Origin: an uncultured Acetatifactor sp.
GTDB taxonomy: Bacteria; Bacillota; Clostridia; Lachnospirales; Lachnospiraceae
Direction: 5' to 3'
Length of the DNA stretch: 47,634 nt
Assembly: GCA_910589655.1 (NCBI GenBank)
Contig: CAJUTJ010000062.1
Location: 1-47,634, forward strand
A program made the translations under genes and the position numbers. Under the pieces are notes generated by a model. It did not search any database. It saw nothing but the letters and a program-made list of their open reading frames with translations, and had not been told where the DNA came from. Below, piece after piece: positions 33,410-40,803 of this stretch (positions are counted from its first letter, which is position 1; each line of letters starts with the position of its first letter).

Positions 33410-34024
33410 ATGATTCGGAATATTGTTTTTGACATCGGAAATGTGCTTACGGATTTCCGATGGAGAGAATTTTTGCAGGATAAGGGATTTGAGGACGAAA
33501 TGATAGACAGGATTGCCAAAGCTTCCGTGGCAAGCCCTCTCTGGAACGAGGTGGACAGGGGAGAGTGGGACATGGAGAAACTGATGGCAGAATTCGTAAA
33601 ACTGGATCCCGAAATCGAATCGGAGCTGCACCAAGCTTATGATAATATTACCGGCATGGTGACAAAGCGGGAGTATGCGATTCCATGGATAGAGGAATTG
33701 AAGTCCAAGGGTTACGGGGTCTATTACCTGTCCAATTTTTCGGACAAGGCTTACGAGGAATGCCGGGAGGCACTGGATTTTCTGCCTTACACGGACGGCG
33801 GTATTTTATCTTACCGCGATAAGGTTATCAAACCGGATGAAAGGATTTACAAGCTGCTGCTGTCCCGGTTCGGATTAAAAGCGGAGGAATGCGTTTTCTT
33901 GGATGACACCCGGAAAAATGTGGAAGCGGCGTGTAAATTAGGATTCCGCGGAATCTGCTTCCGGACGAAGGAGCAGGCGGAGGAAGAACTGAATACAATC
34001 ATCCATAGCAATTTGACAGTTTGA
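33410..34024 (+). CDS. HAD-family hydrolase (YihX-like)
   Basis: The protein is 204 residues from the ATG at 33410, which follows AGGAGGG; the longer frame to 33281 is unlikely. Motif I is IVFDIGNVLTDF, with the nucleophile Asp and a Gly-Asn in place of the second Asp, as in YihX-like sugar phosphatases. Motif II is YYLSNFS, motif III has the Lys in VIKPDERIY, and motif IV is CVFLDDTRKNVEAA. The helical cap sits between motifs I and II. It probably removes phosphate from a small sugar phosphate. The substrate is not determined. Confidence 0.9.
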   Translation: MIRNIVFDIGNVLTDFRWREFLQDKGFEDEMIDRIAKASVASPLWNEVDRGEWDMEKLMAEFVKLDPEIESELHQAYDNITGMVTKREYAIPWIEELKSKGYGVYYLSNFSDKAYEECREALDFLPYTDGGILSYRDKVIKPDERIYKLLLSRFGLKAEECVFLDDTRKNVEAACKLGFRGICFRTKEQAEEELNTIIHSNLTV

Positions 34025-34050
34025 TGCTTTTAACCATAATTTTCATTTCC

Positions 34051-34090
34051 GGCAGGCGGCACCCCTGTGTATGCAAGTGTGCCGGCCGCC
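34051..34090. terminator. Hairpin between convergent genes
   Basis: GGCAGGCGGCAC can pair with GTGCCGGCCGCC at 10 of 12 positions around a 16-base loop. It lies between the HAD gene (plus) and a small minus-strand gene and may terminate both. Confidence 0.5.
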
Positions 34091-34132
34091 ATATCTTCGC
34101 TGTGACTCACAATCCCACGGACGAAAGCCACA

Positions 34133-34450
34133 CTATACATTCAGGCGCGCCAGTCGCCATTCATGGGCAAAATAGCTGTACCAGAGGCTGAAAGTCTTCT
34201 GTGTCCCGTAAATATTTGCGGCACAGGAGAAATGAATGCCTACTTTATTTTTTGCTTGGTCTTCCGACAAGACTTTATCAATTGTAACGGTGATCAGTTC
34301 TCCGGTTTTGTCGCGGAACCGAAATCTCATCGGTGTAATCTTTCCGTTTGTATCGGTACAGGAAATCATCTGTACCGGTATATCAACGCACAGGATGCTT
34401 TCCAATAGAAATCCCCCTTTCCCAATATGAAAATGTTCTGCGATGCGCAT
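34133..34450 (-). CDS. Small hypothetical protein (105 aa)
   Basis: I do not recognise this soluble protein. It alternates polar and hydrophobic residues (LESILCVDIPVQMISCTDTN, MRFRFRDKTGELITVTIDKV), suggesting a small beta barrel. The C-terminus FSLWYSYFAHEWRLARLNV is aromatic. The ATG at 34450 or a TTG at 34471 may be the start; neither has a clear ribosome binding site. The frame is complete and lies in a region otherwise without genes. It may be a nucleic-acid- or ligand-binding small protein, but nothing in the context says more. Confidence 0.55.
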   Translation of the reverse strand: MRIAEHFHIGKGGFLLESILCVDIPVQMISCTDTNGKITPMRFRFRDKTGELITVTIDKVLSEDQAKNKVGIHFSCAANIYGTQKTFSLWYSYFAHEWRLARLNV

Positions 34451-34597
34451 AGGTATCTTGTTTTTCCGCAAAATAATAAAAGCAGAGCTGTATTGCTCTA
34501 TATAATATATGCAGGAATCACAGAATTATCATAGCATAAGGAACATATGTTTGGCGCAGGGAAAAATTTCCATATTTAGCAGATACTGCGGAAGCGA

Positions 34598-34861
34598 TTA
34601 TTTCGGGTCACTAATCGTTTTTTTGCCGGTCAGTTTACCGTACATCCACGTATAGAGCCAGATTAGGATGGGAACGGTGATGGTTGCAAATAGACACATC
34701 CAAAGCAGACTGCCGGAAGCGGAAGTATCCAGAATGGCGGCCGCCAGAGTGATGGCATAGAGCAGTACCAGCAGGATTACTCCTGTCATAGCAACGACCT
34801 GCTTAGATGTGATGCCCTTTTTTTGTTTGTTTTCGGTGGTTTCGTGATTGTCTTTTTTCAT
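34598..34861 (-). CDS. Small membrane protein (87 aa)
   Basis: The protein has a charged N-terminus (MKKDNHETTENKQKKG), then two membrane segments (about residues 24-45 and 50-70) and a basic tail (KLTGKKTISDPK). AGAGGA lies about six bases before the ATG. It resembles the many short two-span proteins of Clostridia without known function. It lies about 150 bases upstream of the other small minus-strand gene and could be co-transcribed with it. Confidence 0.65.
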   Translation of the reverse strand: MKKDNHETTENKQKKGITSKQVVAMTGVILLVLLYAITLAAAILDTSASGSLLWMCLFATITVPILIWLYTWMYGKLTGKKTISDPK

Positions 34862-35405
34862 AAAAATCCTCTGTCAATGAGCCTTGAACCGTTTTGCCCC
34901 CTTGCCTTAATATCATATGCCGGAAAACAGATTTCACGGAAAGAGATTATGCGGCGGCAATTAACGGACAATAACGTTTCTTCTACTTGTTGCAATATGG
35001 TTCAGATTTATCACATGATAACATGTATTTGCTCTTTTGACAATAGATGCGGGTGTGATTCTTCTATAGCCTCTCGGATTCATAGTGAGTTGGCTTAGAT
35101 TTGTATTTTGACAACTGAATATTGTGGGATTTTGGAAAAATATCAAATAAATATTGAAAAAGGGCGCACTTATCCCTTGGAAATTAATGAGATTTTTTTG
35201 AAATTGTGGTATGCTTATTTTGAGGTTGCCATTCGTGAGAATGTAAAAATGGTGTCTACACGGGTTGGAACTCCGTCTGAACAAGAAATTCGGCATATAC
35301 CACACGGCAGATATGTTAAATGACAGTGAAGCTTGCTTGGAAAATGTACGGATAAGAGGGAGGAGAGCCTTGTATCGGATTTCCTTACACTATGGGAGGA
35401 AAAAA
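34862..35405. other. Gene-free stretch
   Basis: I see no supported gene here. Two overlapping open frames (35108-35323 and 35265-35405) lack ribosome binding sites. The stretch is AT-rich, unlike the flanks, and leads into the mobile-looking region that follows. Confidence 0.45.
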
Positions 35406-35660
35406 ATGGCATATAAGCAGGAACTGTGGGATGAGGCAAAGAAAAAATGCCGTATCGGGGAGGAAGAAATCCGCATGGCAAAAGAAATGGGGCTGAACCC
35501 GAAAAGCCTTATAAAAAATATCCCAAACAAAAACGAGATGTGGAAAGCCCCTGTAAAGGACTGGATACACGATATGTACGATAAAAGACAGAGAAAATCC
35601 CGCCAGAAGGCAAAACGGAAGGCGGCGGGGCAGAATAAGAACAGCAGTCACAGCATCTAA
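35406..35660 (+). CDS. Small basic protein (84 aa)
   Basis: This 84-residue, highly basic protein starts at the ATG 35406, seven bases after GGGAGG. The core reads WDEAKKKCRIGEEEIRMAKE and MGLNPKSLIKNIPNKNEMWK, and the tail KRQRKSRQKAKRKAAGQNK is very rich in Lys and Arg. I recognise no named domain. Its basic tail suggests binding to nucleic acid. It lies upstream of the toxin-antitoxin pair in what looks like remains of a mobile element. Confidence 0.6.
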   Translation: MAYKQELWDEAKKKCRIGEEEIRMAKEMGLNPKSLIKNIPNKNEMWKAPVKDWIHDMYDKRQRKSRQKAKRKAAGQNKNSSHSI

Positions 35661-35710
35661 GCCCCAAATGGTTTAGGTGCTATTTTTTGTTCTAAAACAG
35701 GAGGTGCAGA

Positions 35711-35890
35711 TTGAACATTAAAAAGTGGATGATAAGCCGGACAGGTTTGGGTGCCTTGTGCTTTTTCAGAGGGAAGGTGATAGTCCGGCGGCTGCAGGGA
35801 GATGCGGGCGGAAATCCGTGCAAAGGAAGAGGCGCTAAAGAGGGCGGCAGTGAGGAAAGCAAAAGCAAAAAACAGACGCAGGATAAATGA
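35711..35890 (+). CDS. Possible TTG-start small protein (59 aa)
   Basis: A TTG six bases after a perfect AGGAGG opens a 59-codon frame (MNIKKWMISRTGLGALCFFR ... KSKKQTQDK). The Gly/Lys-rich C-terminal half overlaps a second frame (35802-36044) that reads as a charged helix. One of the two is probably out of frame because of an old frameshift. I do not recognise either. Confidence 0.3.
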   Translation: MNIKKWMISRTGLGALCFFRGKVIVRRLQGDAGGNPCKGRGAKEGGSEESKSKKQTQDK

Positions 35891-36044
35891 AATAATAAAG
35901 AAATGCATACGGAAACGAACAGAAAAGGCAGGGGTAAAAATGAAGAGATTTATTGATTTTATGGCTATTTTTCCCCATTTGTGCTATGCTATAACCAATG
36001 TAAGGAAAGGAGGAGCGGTTTTATATGCTGGTAAGCAGGGATAA
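35802..36044 (+). CDS. Possible coiled, basic protein or remnant (80 aa)
   Basis: The frame reads MRAEIRAKEEALKRAAVRKA and KNRRRINEIIKKCIRKRTEK, a strongly helical Lys/Arg/Ala pattern that looks coding, then an unrelated hydrophobic end. AGGGAG touches the ATG, so this is not a good start. The end overlaps the antitoxin gene by 20 bases. It may be the second half of a frameshifted gene that starts at 35711. Confidence 0.3.
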   Translation: MRAEIRAKEEALKRAAVRKAKAKNRRRINEIIKKCIRKRTEKAGVKMKRFIDFMAIFPHLCYAITNVRKGGAVLYAGKQG

Positions 36045-36195
36045 AAAATGGGACTATGCGATTGGGATGATAAAGGTTGATGGTCTTGAGCCTACGCCGG
36101 AAATGAGGGATCTGATAGAGAAGGAAAAGCGCGGTGAAATTACAATGGAAGGAATCAAAGAGGCGCTTGACAGACGATATAAGATGAAGGAGTGA
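36025..36195 (+). CDS. VbhA-like antitoxin of the Fic pair
   Basis: This 56-residue protein (MLVSRDKKWDYAIGMIKVDG, then LEPTPEMRDLIEKEKRGEIT) lies eight bases before the Fic gene. Its size, the GLEPTPEM turn, the later ITMEGIKEALDRRY and its position match class I Fic antitoxins of the VbhA type. Family members hold an inhibitory helix with the motif S/TxxxEG. Here the aligned segment is GMIKVDG, so the Ser is Met and the Glu is Asp. AAAGGAGG lies about ten bases before the ATG. It likely blocks the ATP site of the Fic toxin. Confidence 0.72.
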   Translation: MLVSRDKKWDYAIGMIKVDGLEPTPEMRDLIEKEKRGEITMEGIKEALDRRYKMKE

Positions 36196-36202
36196 GGCAG
36201 GT

Positions 36203-37003
36203 ATGCGTGATCCATACCTTTACCCGGATACGGAGGTTTTAAAAAATCTTTTGGGGATCAGGGATAGTAAAAAGCTTCAGGAAGCGGAAGGCGATTATGT
36301 GACGTTTAGGCTTTCGGAGATAGCGGAAGACGACAGGATGACAGGAGTATTTGATTTTTCTGCCCTGTGCCGTATGCATTACCGGATTTTTCAGGATATC
36401 TACGAATGGGCAGGAAAGCCCCGCATCATGAATATTGAAAAGATAGAGACAGTCCTTAACGGTATTTCCATAGAGTATTCGGATGTTTTTGATATAGAGA
36501 GGGATGCCAAGGCAGTCCTTAAGGATATGAATCTTTACGGATGGGAAAGGGCATCCTTTGATGAAACGGTCAGGAACTTTTCAGACTGTATGGCGAAACT
36601 CTGGAAGTCGCATCCCTTCCGCGAAGGGAACACAAGGACAATCGTTACTTTCTGTGCTGTGTTTATAGAAGAAAGAGGCGTATATATTGACAGTGAACTT
36701 TTCAAGGACAATGCGGAATATATGAGGGATGCATTGGTGGCAGCAAACGCTGTTTTTTCAGACCTTGGCGACAGGCGAAAGCCCGAATACCTTTACCACA
36801 TTGTTGAGGATGCGCTGGAGCGGGGGAAAGAGCTGGAAGAGGACGCGGCCAGCAGGATCATGGAAGCAGGATACCCGGCTGGGAAGGAACAGGTACAGAA
36901 AGTTATTTTTGGGGAACGGTGGCAGTGCCGGAAGTACGGTGCCGGAGAAATCAGGCAGTTGTTGAGACAAAAAGAAAGGGAAGAGCCTGAAAGGGAACGG
37001 TAA
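36203..37003 (+). CDS. Fic-domain protein (putative AMP-transferase toxin)
   Basis: This 266-residue Fic protein has the core motif HPFREGNTRTIVTF at about residues 137-150, with the catalytic His and the anion-binding Phe, Glu, Gly, Asn and Arg (the second Gly of HPFxxGNGR is Thr). Upstream lie FDFSALCRMHYRIFQDIYEW, then AGKPRIMNIEKIE, the usual Fic helices and flap. Fic enzymes attach AMP or a related group to target proteins such as gyrase. The C-terminal about 60 residues are charged and outside the domain. The preceding antitoxin gene and nearby decayed genes suggest a mobile or plasmid-derived module. Confidence 0.9.
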   Translation: MRDPYLYPDTEVLKNLLGIRDSKKLQEAEGDYVTFRLSEIAEDDRMTGVFDFSALCRMHYRIFQDIYEWAGKPRIMNIEKIETVLNGISIEYSDVFDIERDAKAVLKDMNLYGWERASFDETVRNFSDCMAKLWKSHPFREGNTRTIVTFCAVFIEERGVYIDSELFKDNAEYMRDALVAANAVFSDLGDRRKPEYLYHIVEDALERGKELEEDAASRIMEAGYPAGKEQVQKVIFGERWQCRKYGAGEIRQLLRQKEREEPERER

Positions 37004-37015
37004 GAAAGCGAATTT

Positions 37016-37050
37016 AAACACAATTAAATACAGCTTTGGGTGTGTTTTTT
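37016..37050 (+). terminator. Terminator after fic
   Basis: AAACACA (37016-37022) pairs with TGTGTTT (37041-37047), followed by further T. The stem is short but the T-run is good. Confidence 0.6.
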
Positions 37051-37101
37051 CATGGAAATATTTTTACATAGATATTTCTATGCAGTAAAGACCAGCTTGA
37101 A

Positions 37102-37510
37102 ATGATTACCACAAAAGAATACAAAGATATAGACAGCGGAGTATATGCTTCTATGAGGTATTGGGCAGAAGAGGAAAAAGGATCATGCTGGAAAGCGGAA
37201 AATATTGACCTGACAGCTTCCGTTGAGCCGGGCGGAATCCCCTGAAAAACCATCTCTGGAAGCGGGATTGGGGGAAGAGATCACATATACAAAGGAGCTG
37301 CTGAAGGCTCTGGAGGAAGGAATAGCGGCCTGCGGCAACCGCAGGATACAGGAGCTTTCCAGAGAAATGAAGGAACTGCCTGCGGATGAAAAGATCAGGG
37401 ATCCGGTCAATTTGAAGTCCTTAAACATAGCGGAAGCCCCTAAAAATGCGGCTTCCGCACTACTAGGAGCTTCCTTAGGGGAGGATAAGTATTATTTTTA
37501 TCTTTTGTAG
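37102..37510 (+). pseudogene. Probable frameshifted remnant in two frames
   Basis: The first frame (37102-37245, 47 codons, MITTKEYKDIDSGVYASMRY) and the second (37223-37510, 95 codons, LEAGLGEEITYTKELLKALE) overlap and both read as coding. Neither has a good start site for the second part. A perfect GCGGAAGCC/GGCTTCCGC hairpin lies at 37430-37458 near the end. It is probably one old mobile-element gene broken by a frameshift. I do not recognise the family. Confidence 0.4.
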
Positions 37511-37738
37511 TATCAAAGGAGGGGGTTCCTTGACATTACATAGTTTGACCGAAGAATCGGAACTTATACATTTAAAATAAAAAAATTTATTTTTGAAAAA
37601 ATAACTTGCAAAACCATAGAGAGTGCATCTATAGAACGGATGGCGTCATGGGAAAACTGCTAAAATTGCCCCACGGCTGCTGAAAGTATATGCTTCGGCG
37701 GCTTATAAGCGGCAGCATGCAGGTTTCAAAAAAAGTGA

Positions 37739-37767
37739 TTGTGTATTTTACGGATTTGTTATATACT
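37739..37767 (+). promoter_or_regulatory. Possible promoter of the SEC-C gene
   Basis: TTGTGT (37739-37744) and TATACT (37762-37767) are 17 bases apart, 75 bases before the gene start. The rest of 37511-37841 holds no gene that I can support. Confidence 0.5.
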
Positions 37768-37841
37768 GGAAGAGATTACAGAAAGAGTAATCCCCATGTG
37801 GAAGAGCAGTAAAGTAAGAACATAAGGATGGTACGGTAAAC

Positions 37842-38345
37842 ATGACATTATTGGAAGAGTGGAGATCGGTCGCTTATAATGAGGCTACGGGGCAGGACAA
37901 GCTGCAGCAGCTCTGGGCAGCGTATTTCCAAGAAGAGAAGGACATCTATGCACAGTTGCTGAAGAATCCGGATGAGACGGTGACAGGTACGGTGAAGGAG
38001 CTGGCCGAGAAATACGGTGTGACCGTTATGACAATGACCGGTTTCTTGGACGGTATCAACGATTGCCTGAAGGAGAAGAATCCTATCGAGGAGATGGATG
38101 AGAATACACAGGTAAATTTAGGCTTTGACAAGAAACTCCTTTATAAGGGCATGGTGGCCGCAGAGGCTGACTGGCTGTATAATCTTGAGGAGTGGAATGA
38201 TATTTTTGACGAGGATACCAGAAAAGCTCTGTATAAAGAACAGAAATCCTCTACCACAATTGTAAAGGGCGCTAAGATATATCCCAATGATCCTTGTCCT
38301 TGCGGAAGCGGCAAGAAGTATAAGAAGTGCTGCGGCAAAAAATAA
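37842..38345 (+). CDS. SEC-C motif protein
   Basis: This 167-residue soluble protein ends with the zinc-binding SEC-C motif PCPCGSGKKYKKCCGKK, as found at the end of SecA and many small proteins. The N-terminal 140 residues are helical and acidic (ETVTGTVKELAEKYGVTVMT, LEEWNDIFDEDTRKAL) and resemble the uncharacterised proteins of this layout in Clostridia. The SEC-C motif often mediates contact with ribosomes or SecB-like partners. A strong terminator follows the stop, so it is probably monocistronic. Confidence 0.85.
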   Translation: MTLLEEWRSVAYNEATGQDKLQQLWAAYFQEEKDIYAQLLKNPDETVTGTVKELAEKYGVTVMTMTGFLDGINDCLKEKNPIEEMDENTQVNLGFDKKLLYKGMVAAEADWLYNLEEWNDIFDEDTRKALYKEQKSSTTIVKGAKIYPNDPCPCGSGKKYKKCCGKK

Positions 38346-38359
38346 GTTAGTAGATTGGT

Positions 38360-38391
38360 AAGGACTCTTTTCATGTAAAAGAGTCCTTTTT
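38360..38391 (+). terminator. Intrinsic terminator after the SEC-C gene
   Basis: AAGGACTCTTTT pairs perfectly with AAAAGAGTCCTT around CATGT, followed by TTT. Two imperfect repeats (AGAATCC ... ACAGG ... TGTCAAGAA) follow at about 38483-38515 and 38547-38580. Confidence 0.88.
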
Positions 38392-38620
38392 CAGATTTTT
38401 TAAACACACTTGCAGACATATCGTCTGCTGCGGCACAAACGGCCAATATGACGGACGTTTGGAAGAAGATGTTTTCATGTGGCAGAATCCCGAAACAGGG
38501 TTCTGCTGTCAAGAACTTTGGTTGAAAGAAAGGCACTTTTATATAATAGAATCCTAAAACAGGATGTTATTGTCAAGAATCGTAATTAATAGATGTTAAA
38601 GTACGCTTGGGGGTATCAGA

Positions 38621-39661
38621 ATGAAACTGTTAAAGCAAATCAAATGGGATACATTATTGATGGGGGTGCTCTATATCCTGCTGGGAATTGTAGCACTGGT
38701 GATACCGGAGACGATGGAGAGGCTGCTGGGCTTTTTAATCGGTACGGTGCTGATTATCGCAGGTGCGGTGTCTATGATAAGCTATCTGCTCAGGGATGCA
38801 CATCAGAACTATTATCACAATGATTTCCTGCACGGGCTGCTGGGAATCCTGCTGGGCATTGTAGTTCTGTATAATGTGGATATTATTATTTCTCTGGTGC
38901 CGCGGCTTCTCGGAACGCTGGTGCTGGTCAGCGGACTGAGCAAGCTTCAGGATGTAATTGATTTGAAGAGAATGGAATACGGTAACTGGATTTTTATGCT
39001 GGTGCTGGCAATTATTAACGTTACGCTGGGGCTGGTGTTGATTTTCAATCCTATGGCCATAGCCGAGCTGCTGTTCCGCCTGATTGGGATAGGGTTGATT
39101 TTCAGCGGAATTACGGACTGTATTACCACCGTTTATTTTGCGCGGAAAATCCGTAATTATCTGGCGGAGGTGAATGCCGTTGACAGTACTTTTGTGGAAA
39201 TCGTGGACGAAGGGAAGGGCACAGGTACGAAAGATTCCGGGAAGACTGTGAAGAAAAAGGCCAAAGCGGAAGTCATGGGAGGAGCTGCCGGGAAAGATAC
39301 CAAAGCGGAAGATACAGGAAGGGATGCGGGGAAAGGCATTCATGCGGAAGATAGCGGAAGTGACGTTGGGAAAGGTGTCAAATCGGCAGACGCAAGAATG
39401 ACGATAGAGAAAGCCGCAAGTGCGCAAGGCGTCTGGGCAGCCGCCGGAGAAAGCGCTGAAACAAATAGAGCCGAAGCGGCAGTCGGAAAAAGCGTCGAAA
39501 CAAATGGAGCCGGGGAAGCCGCCGGAGAAAGCGCCGAGCCGAATGGAGCCGGGGAAGCCGCCGGAGAAAGCGCCGAGCCGAATGAAGCCGGAGCGGCCGC
39601 CGGAGAAAGCGCCGAGCCGAATGGAGCCAGAACGGCAGCCGGGGAAAGCGCCGAACCCTAA
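38621..39661 (+). CDS. DUF308/HdeD-like membrane protein with repetitive tail
   Basis: This 346-residue protein has an N-terminal domain (residues 10-180) with six membrane segments arranged in pairs (LLMGVLYILLGIVALVIPE, LLGFLIGTVLIIAGAVSMIS, FLHGLLGILLGIVVLYNVD and so on), the DUF308/HdeD pattern. The remainder (about residues 200-346) is soluble, Ala/Glu/Gly/Lys-rich and ends in five to six copies of a 13-residue unit close to AGEAAGESAEPNG. The tail is probably disordered and cytoplasmic or extracellular, with a copy number likely to vary. The function of DUF308 proteins is poorly known; HdeD is an acid-stress protein. Confidence 0.82.
   Translation: MKLLKQIKWDTLLMGVLYILLGIVALVIPETMERLLGFLIGTVLIIAGAVSMISYLLRDAHQNYYHNDFLHGLLGILLGIVVLYNVDIIISLVPRLLGTLVLVSGLSKLQDVIDLKRMEYGNWIFMLVLAIINVTLGLVLIFNPMAIAELLFRLIGIGLIFSGITDCITTVYFARKIRNYLAEVNAVDSTFVEIVDEGKGTGTKDSGKTVKKKAKAEVMGGAAGKDTKAEDTGRDAGKGIHAEDSGSDVGKGVKSADARMTIEKAASAQGVWAAAGESAETNRAEAAVGKSVETNGAGEAAGESAEPNGAGEAAGESAEPNEAGAAAGESAEPNGARTAAGESAEP
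39440..39660 (+). repeat. In-frame tandem repeat, 39-base unit, about 5.6 copies
   Basis: GCCGCCGGAGAAAGCGC-type units start at 39440, 39479, 39518, 39557 and 39596, every 39 bases. They encode the 13-residue repeats at the C-terminus of the DUF308 protein. Because 39 is a multiple of three, gain or loss of a unit keeps the frame. Confidence 0.88.
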
Positions 39662-39724
39662 GTGCCGGAACAGCTGTCAAAATAAGCAGCGGAACAGAAA
39701 ATGTAGATACAAAGGAGTAGGCGA

Positions 39725-40141
39725 GTGAATATTGCATCTTTTATACTGCCGAAGGCAGAAGTGACCTATTTAAGAGACGATATGACGCTGCGGCAAGGCT
39801 TGGAAAAGCTCCGCAGAAGCGGCTATACGGCCGTTCCCGTGATTGACGAAGAGGACCGGTATGTGGGCGTCAGCAGTGAGGGGGATTTTCTCTGGAATAT
39901 CTTGGAGAGAAATGAGAATCTGGAGGATATGACACTGAAAAGTGTAGAGCACATGGCGGTGCGGGATATCCTTCAGGGCGGGAAAGTGCAGCCCGCCCGA
40001 ATCGATACCGCGATGGAGACGCTGATCGAGCAGGCGAAGAGACAGAATTTTGTTCCCGTCATTGACGACAGAAATGTATTTATCGGTATAGTTACTCGAA
40101 GTGATATCATAAAATATTTCGTGGCACATAGTAAAAAATAG
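39725..40141 (+). CDS. CBS-domain pair protein
   Basis: This 138-residue protein has two CBS domains: residues 12-65 (DDMTLRQGLEKLRRSGYTAV, then PVIDEEDRYVGVSSEGDF) and 70-135 (RIDTAMETLIEQAKRQNFVP, then VIDDRNVFIGIVTRSDIIKY). The start is GTG with AAGGAG about eight bases upstream. CBS pairs bind adenine nucleotides and regulate partner enzymes or channels; alone it is a probable energy-state sensor. It is followed by apt, an AMP-forming enzyme, within 50 bases, though co-transcription is not proven. Confidence 0.9.
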   Translation: MNIASFILPKAEVTYLRDDMTLRQGLEKLRRSGYTAVPVIDEEDRYVGVSSEGDFLWNILERNENLEDMTLKSVEHMAVRDILQGGKVQPARIDTAMETLIEQAKRQNFVPVIDDRNVFIGIVTRSDIIKYFVAHSKK

Positions 40142-40187
40142 TGTTATACTTATAAACAAATGATTACAAAAGCGAGGTAGACTGAAT

Positions 40188-40712
40188 ATGAAGAAACTGG
40201 AAGAATATGTAGTAAGTATCCCCGATTTTCCGGAGCAGGGCATCATTTTCCGCGATGTGACAAGTGTGCTTCAGGATGCAGAGGGTCTGCAGCTTGCGAT
40301 TGATACCATGCAGGACAAAGTAAAAGATTTGGAATATGATGTGGTTGTGGGTCCTGAGTCCAGAGGATTTATATTTGGAACACCAATCGCTTATAATAAC
40401 AAAAAGCCTTTTGTGTTGATCCGCAAGGCCGGTAAGCTGCCCAGAGAGACCGTATCCACTTCCTATGAATTGGAATACGGCAGCGCTACCCTTGAAATGC
40501 ATAAGGACAGCATTAAACCCGGACAAAAAATTTTGGTTGTGGATGACCTGATTGCCACCGGAGGAACTACCGAGGCAATGATTAAAATGATAGAAGGGCT
40601 TGGCGGCGAAGTAGTGGGGATTGTAGTCTTGATAGAGCTGGCCGGTTTAAAAGGCCGGGAGAGGCTTGGAAAATATCGTTTGGAATCTGCAATCTGTTAT
40701 TCCGGAAAGTAA
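40188..40712 (+). CDS. apt: Adenine phosphoribosyltransferase
   Basis: This 174-residue enzyme makes AMP from adenine and PRPP. The PRPP-binding motif is ILVVDDLIATGGTTEA. The N-terminal PDFPEQGIIFRDVTSVL, the substrate loop ESRGFIFGTPIAY and KAGKLPRETVSTSYELEYG are all normal for Apt. GAGGT lies about 11 bases before the ATG. It sits before rel, the common order in Lachnospiraceae, linking purine salvage with nucleotide-based stress signalling. Confidence 0.97.
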   Translation: MKKLEEYVVSIPDFPEQGIIFRDVTSVLQDAEGLQLAIDTMQDKVKDLEYDVVVGPESRGFIFGTPIAYNNKKPFVLIRKAGKLPRETVSTSYELEYGSATLEMHKDSIKPGQKILVVDDLIATGGTTEAMIKMIEGLGGEVVGIVVLIELAGLKGRERLGKYRLESAICYSGK

Positions 40713-40803
40713 ACCGGAGAAAGGAATTGCAGTTATCGTGAACAGGTACGGTTTGTGCCGGTTTCGGACAGATTACACACAATAAGAGAGCGATAGACAA
40801 CCT

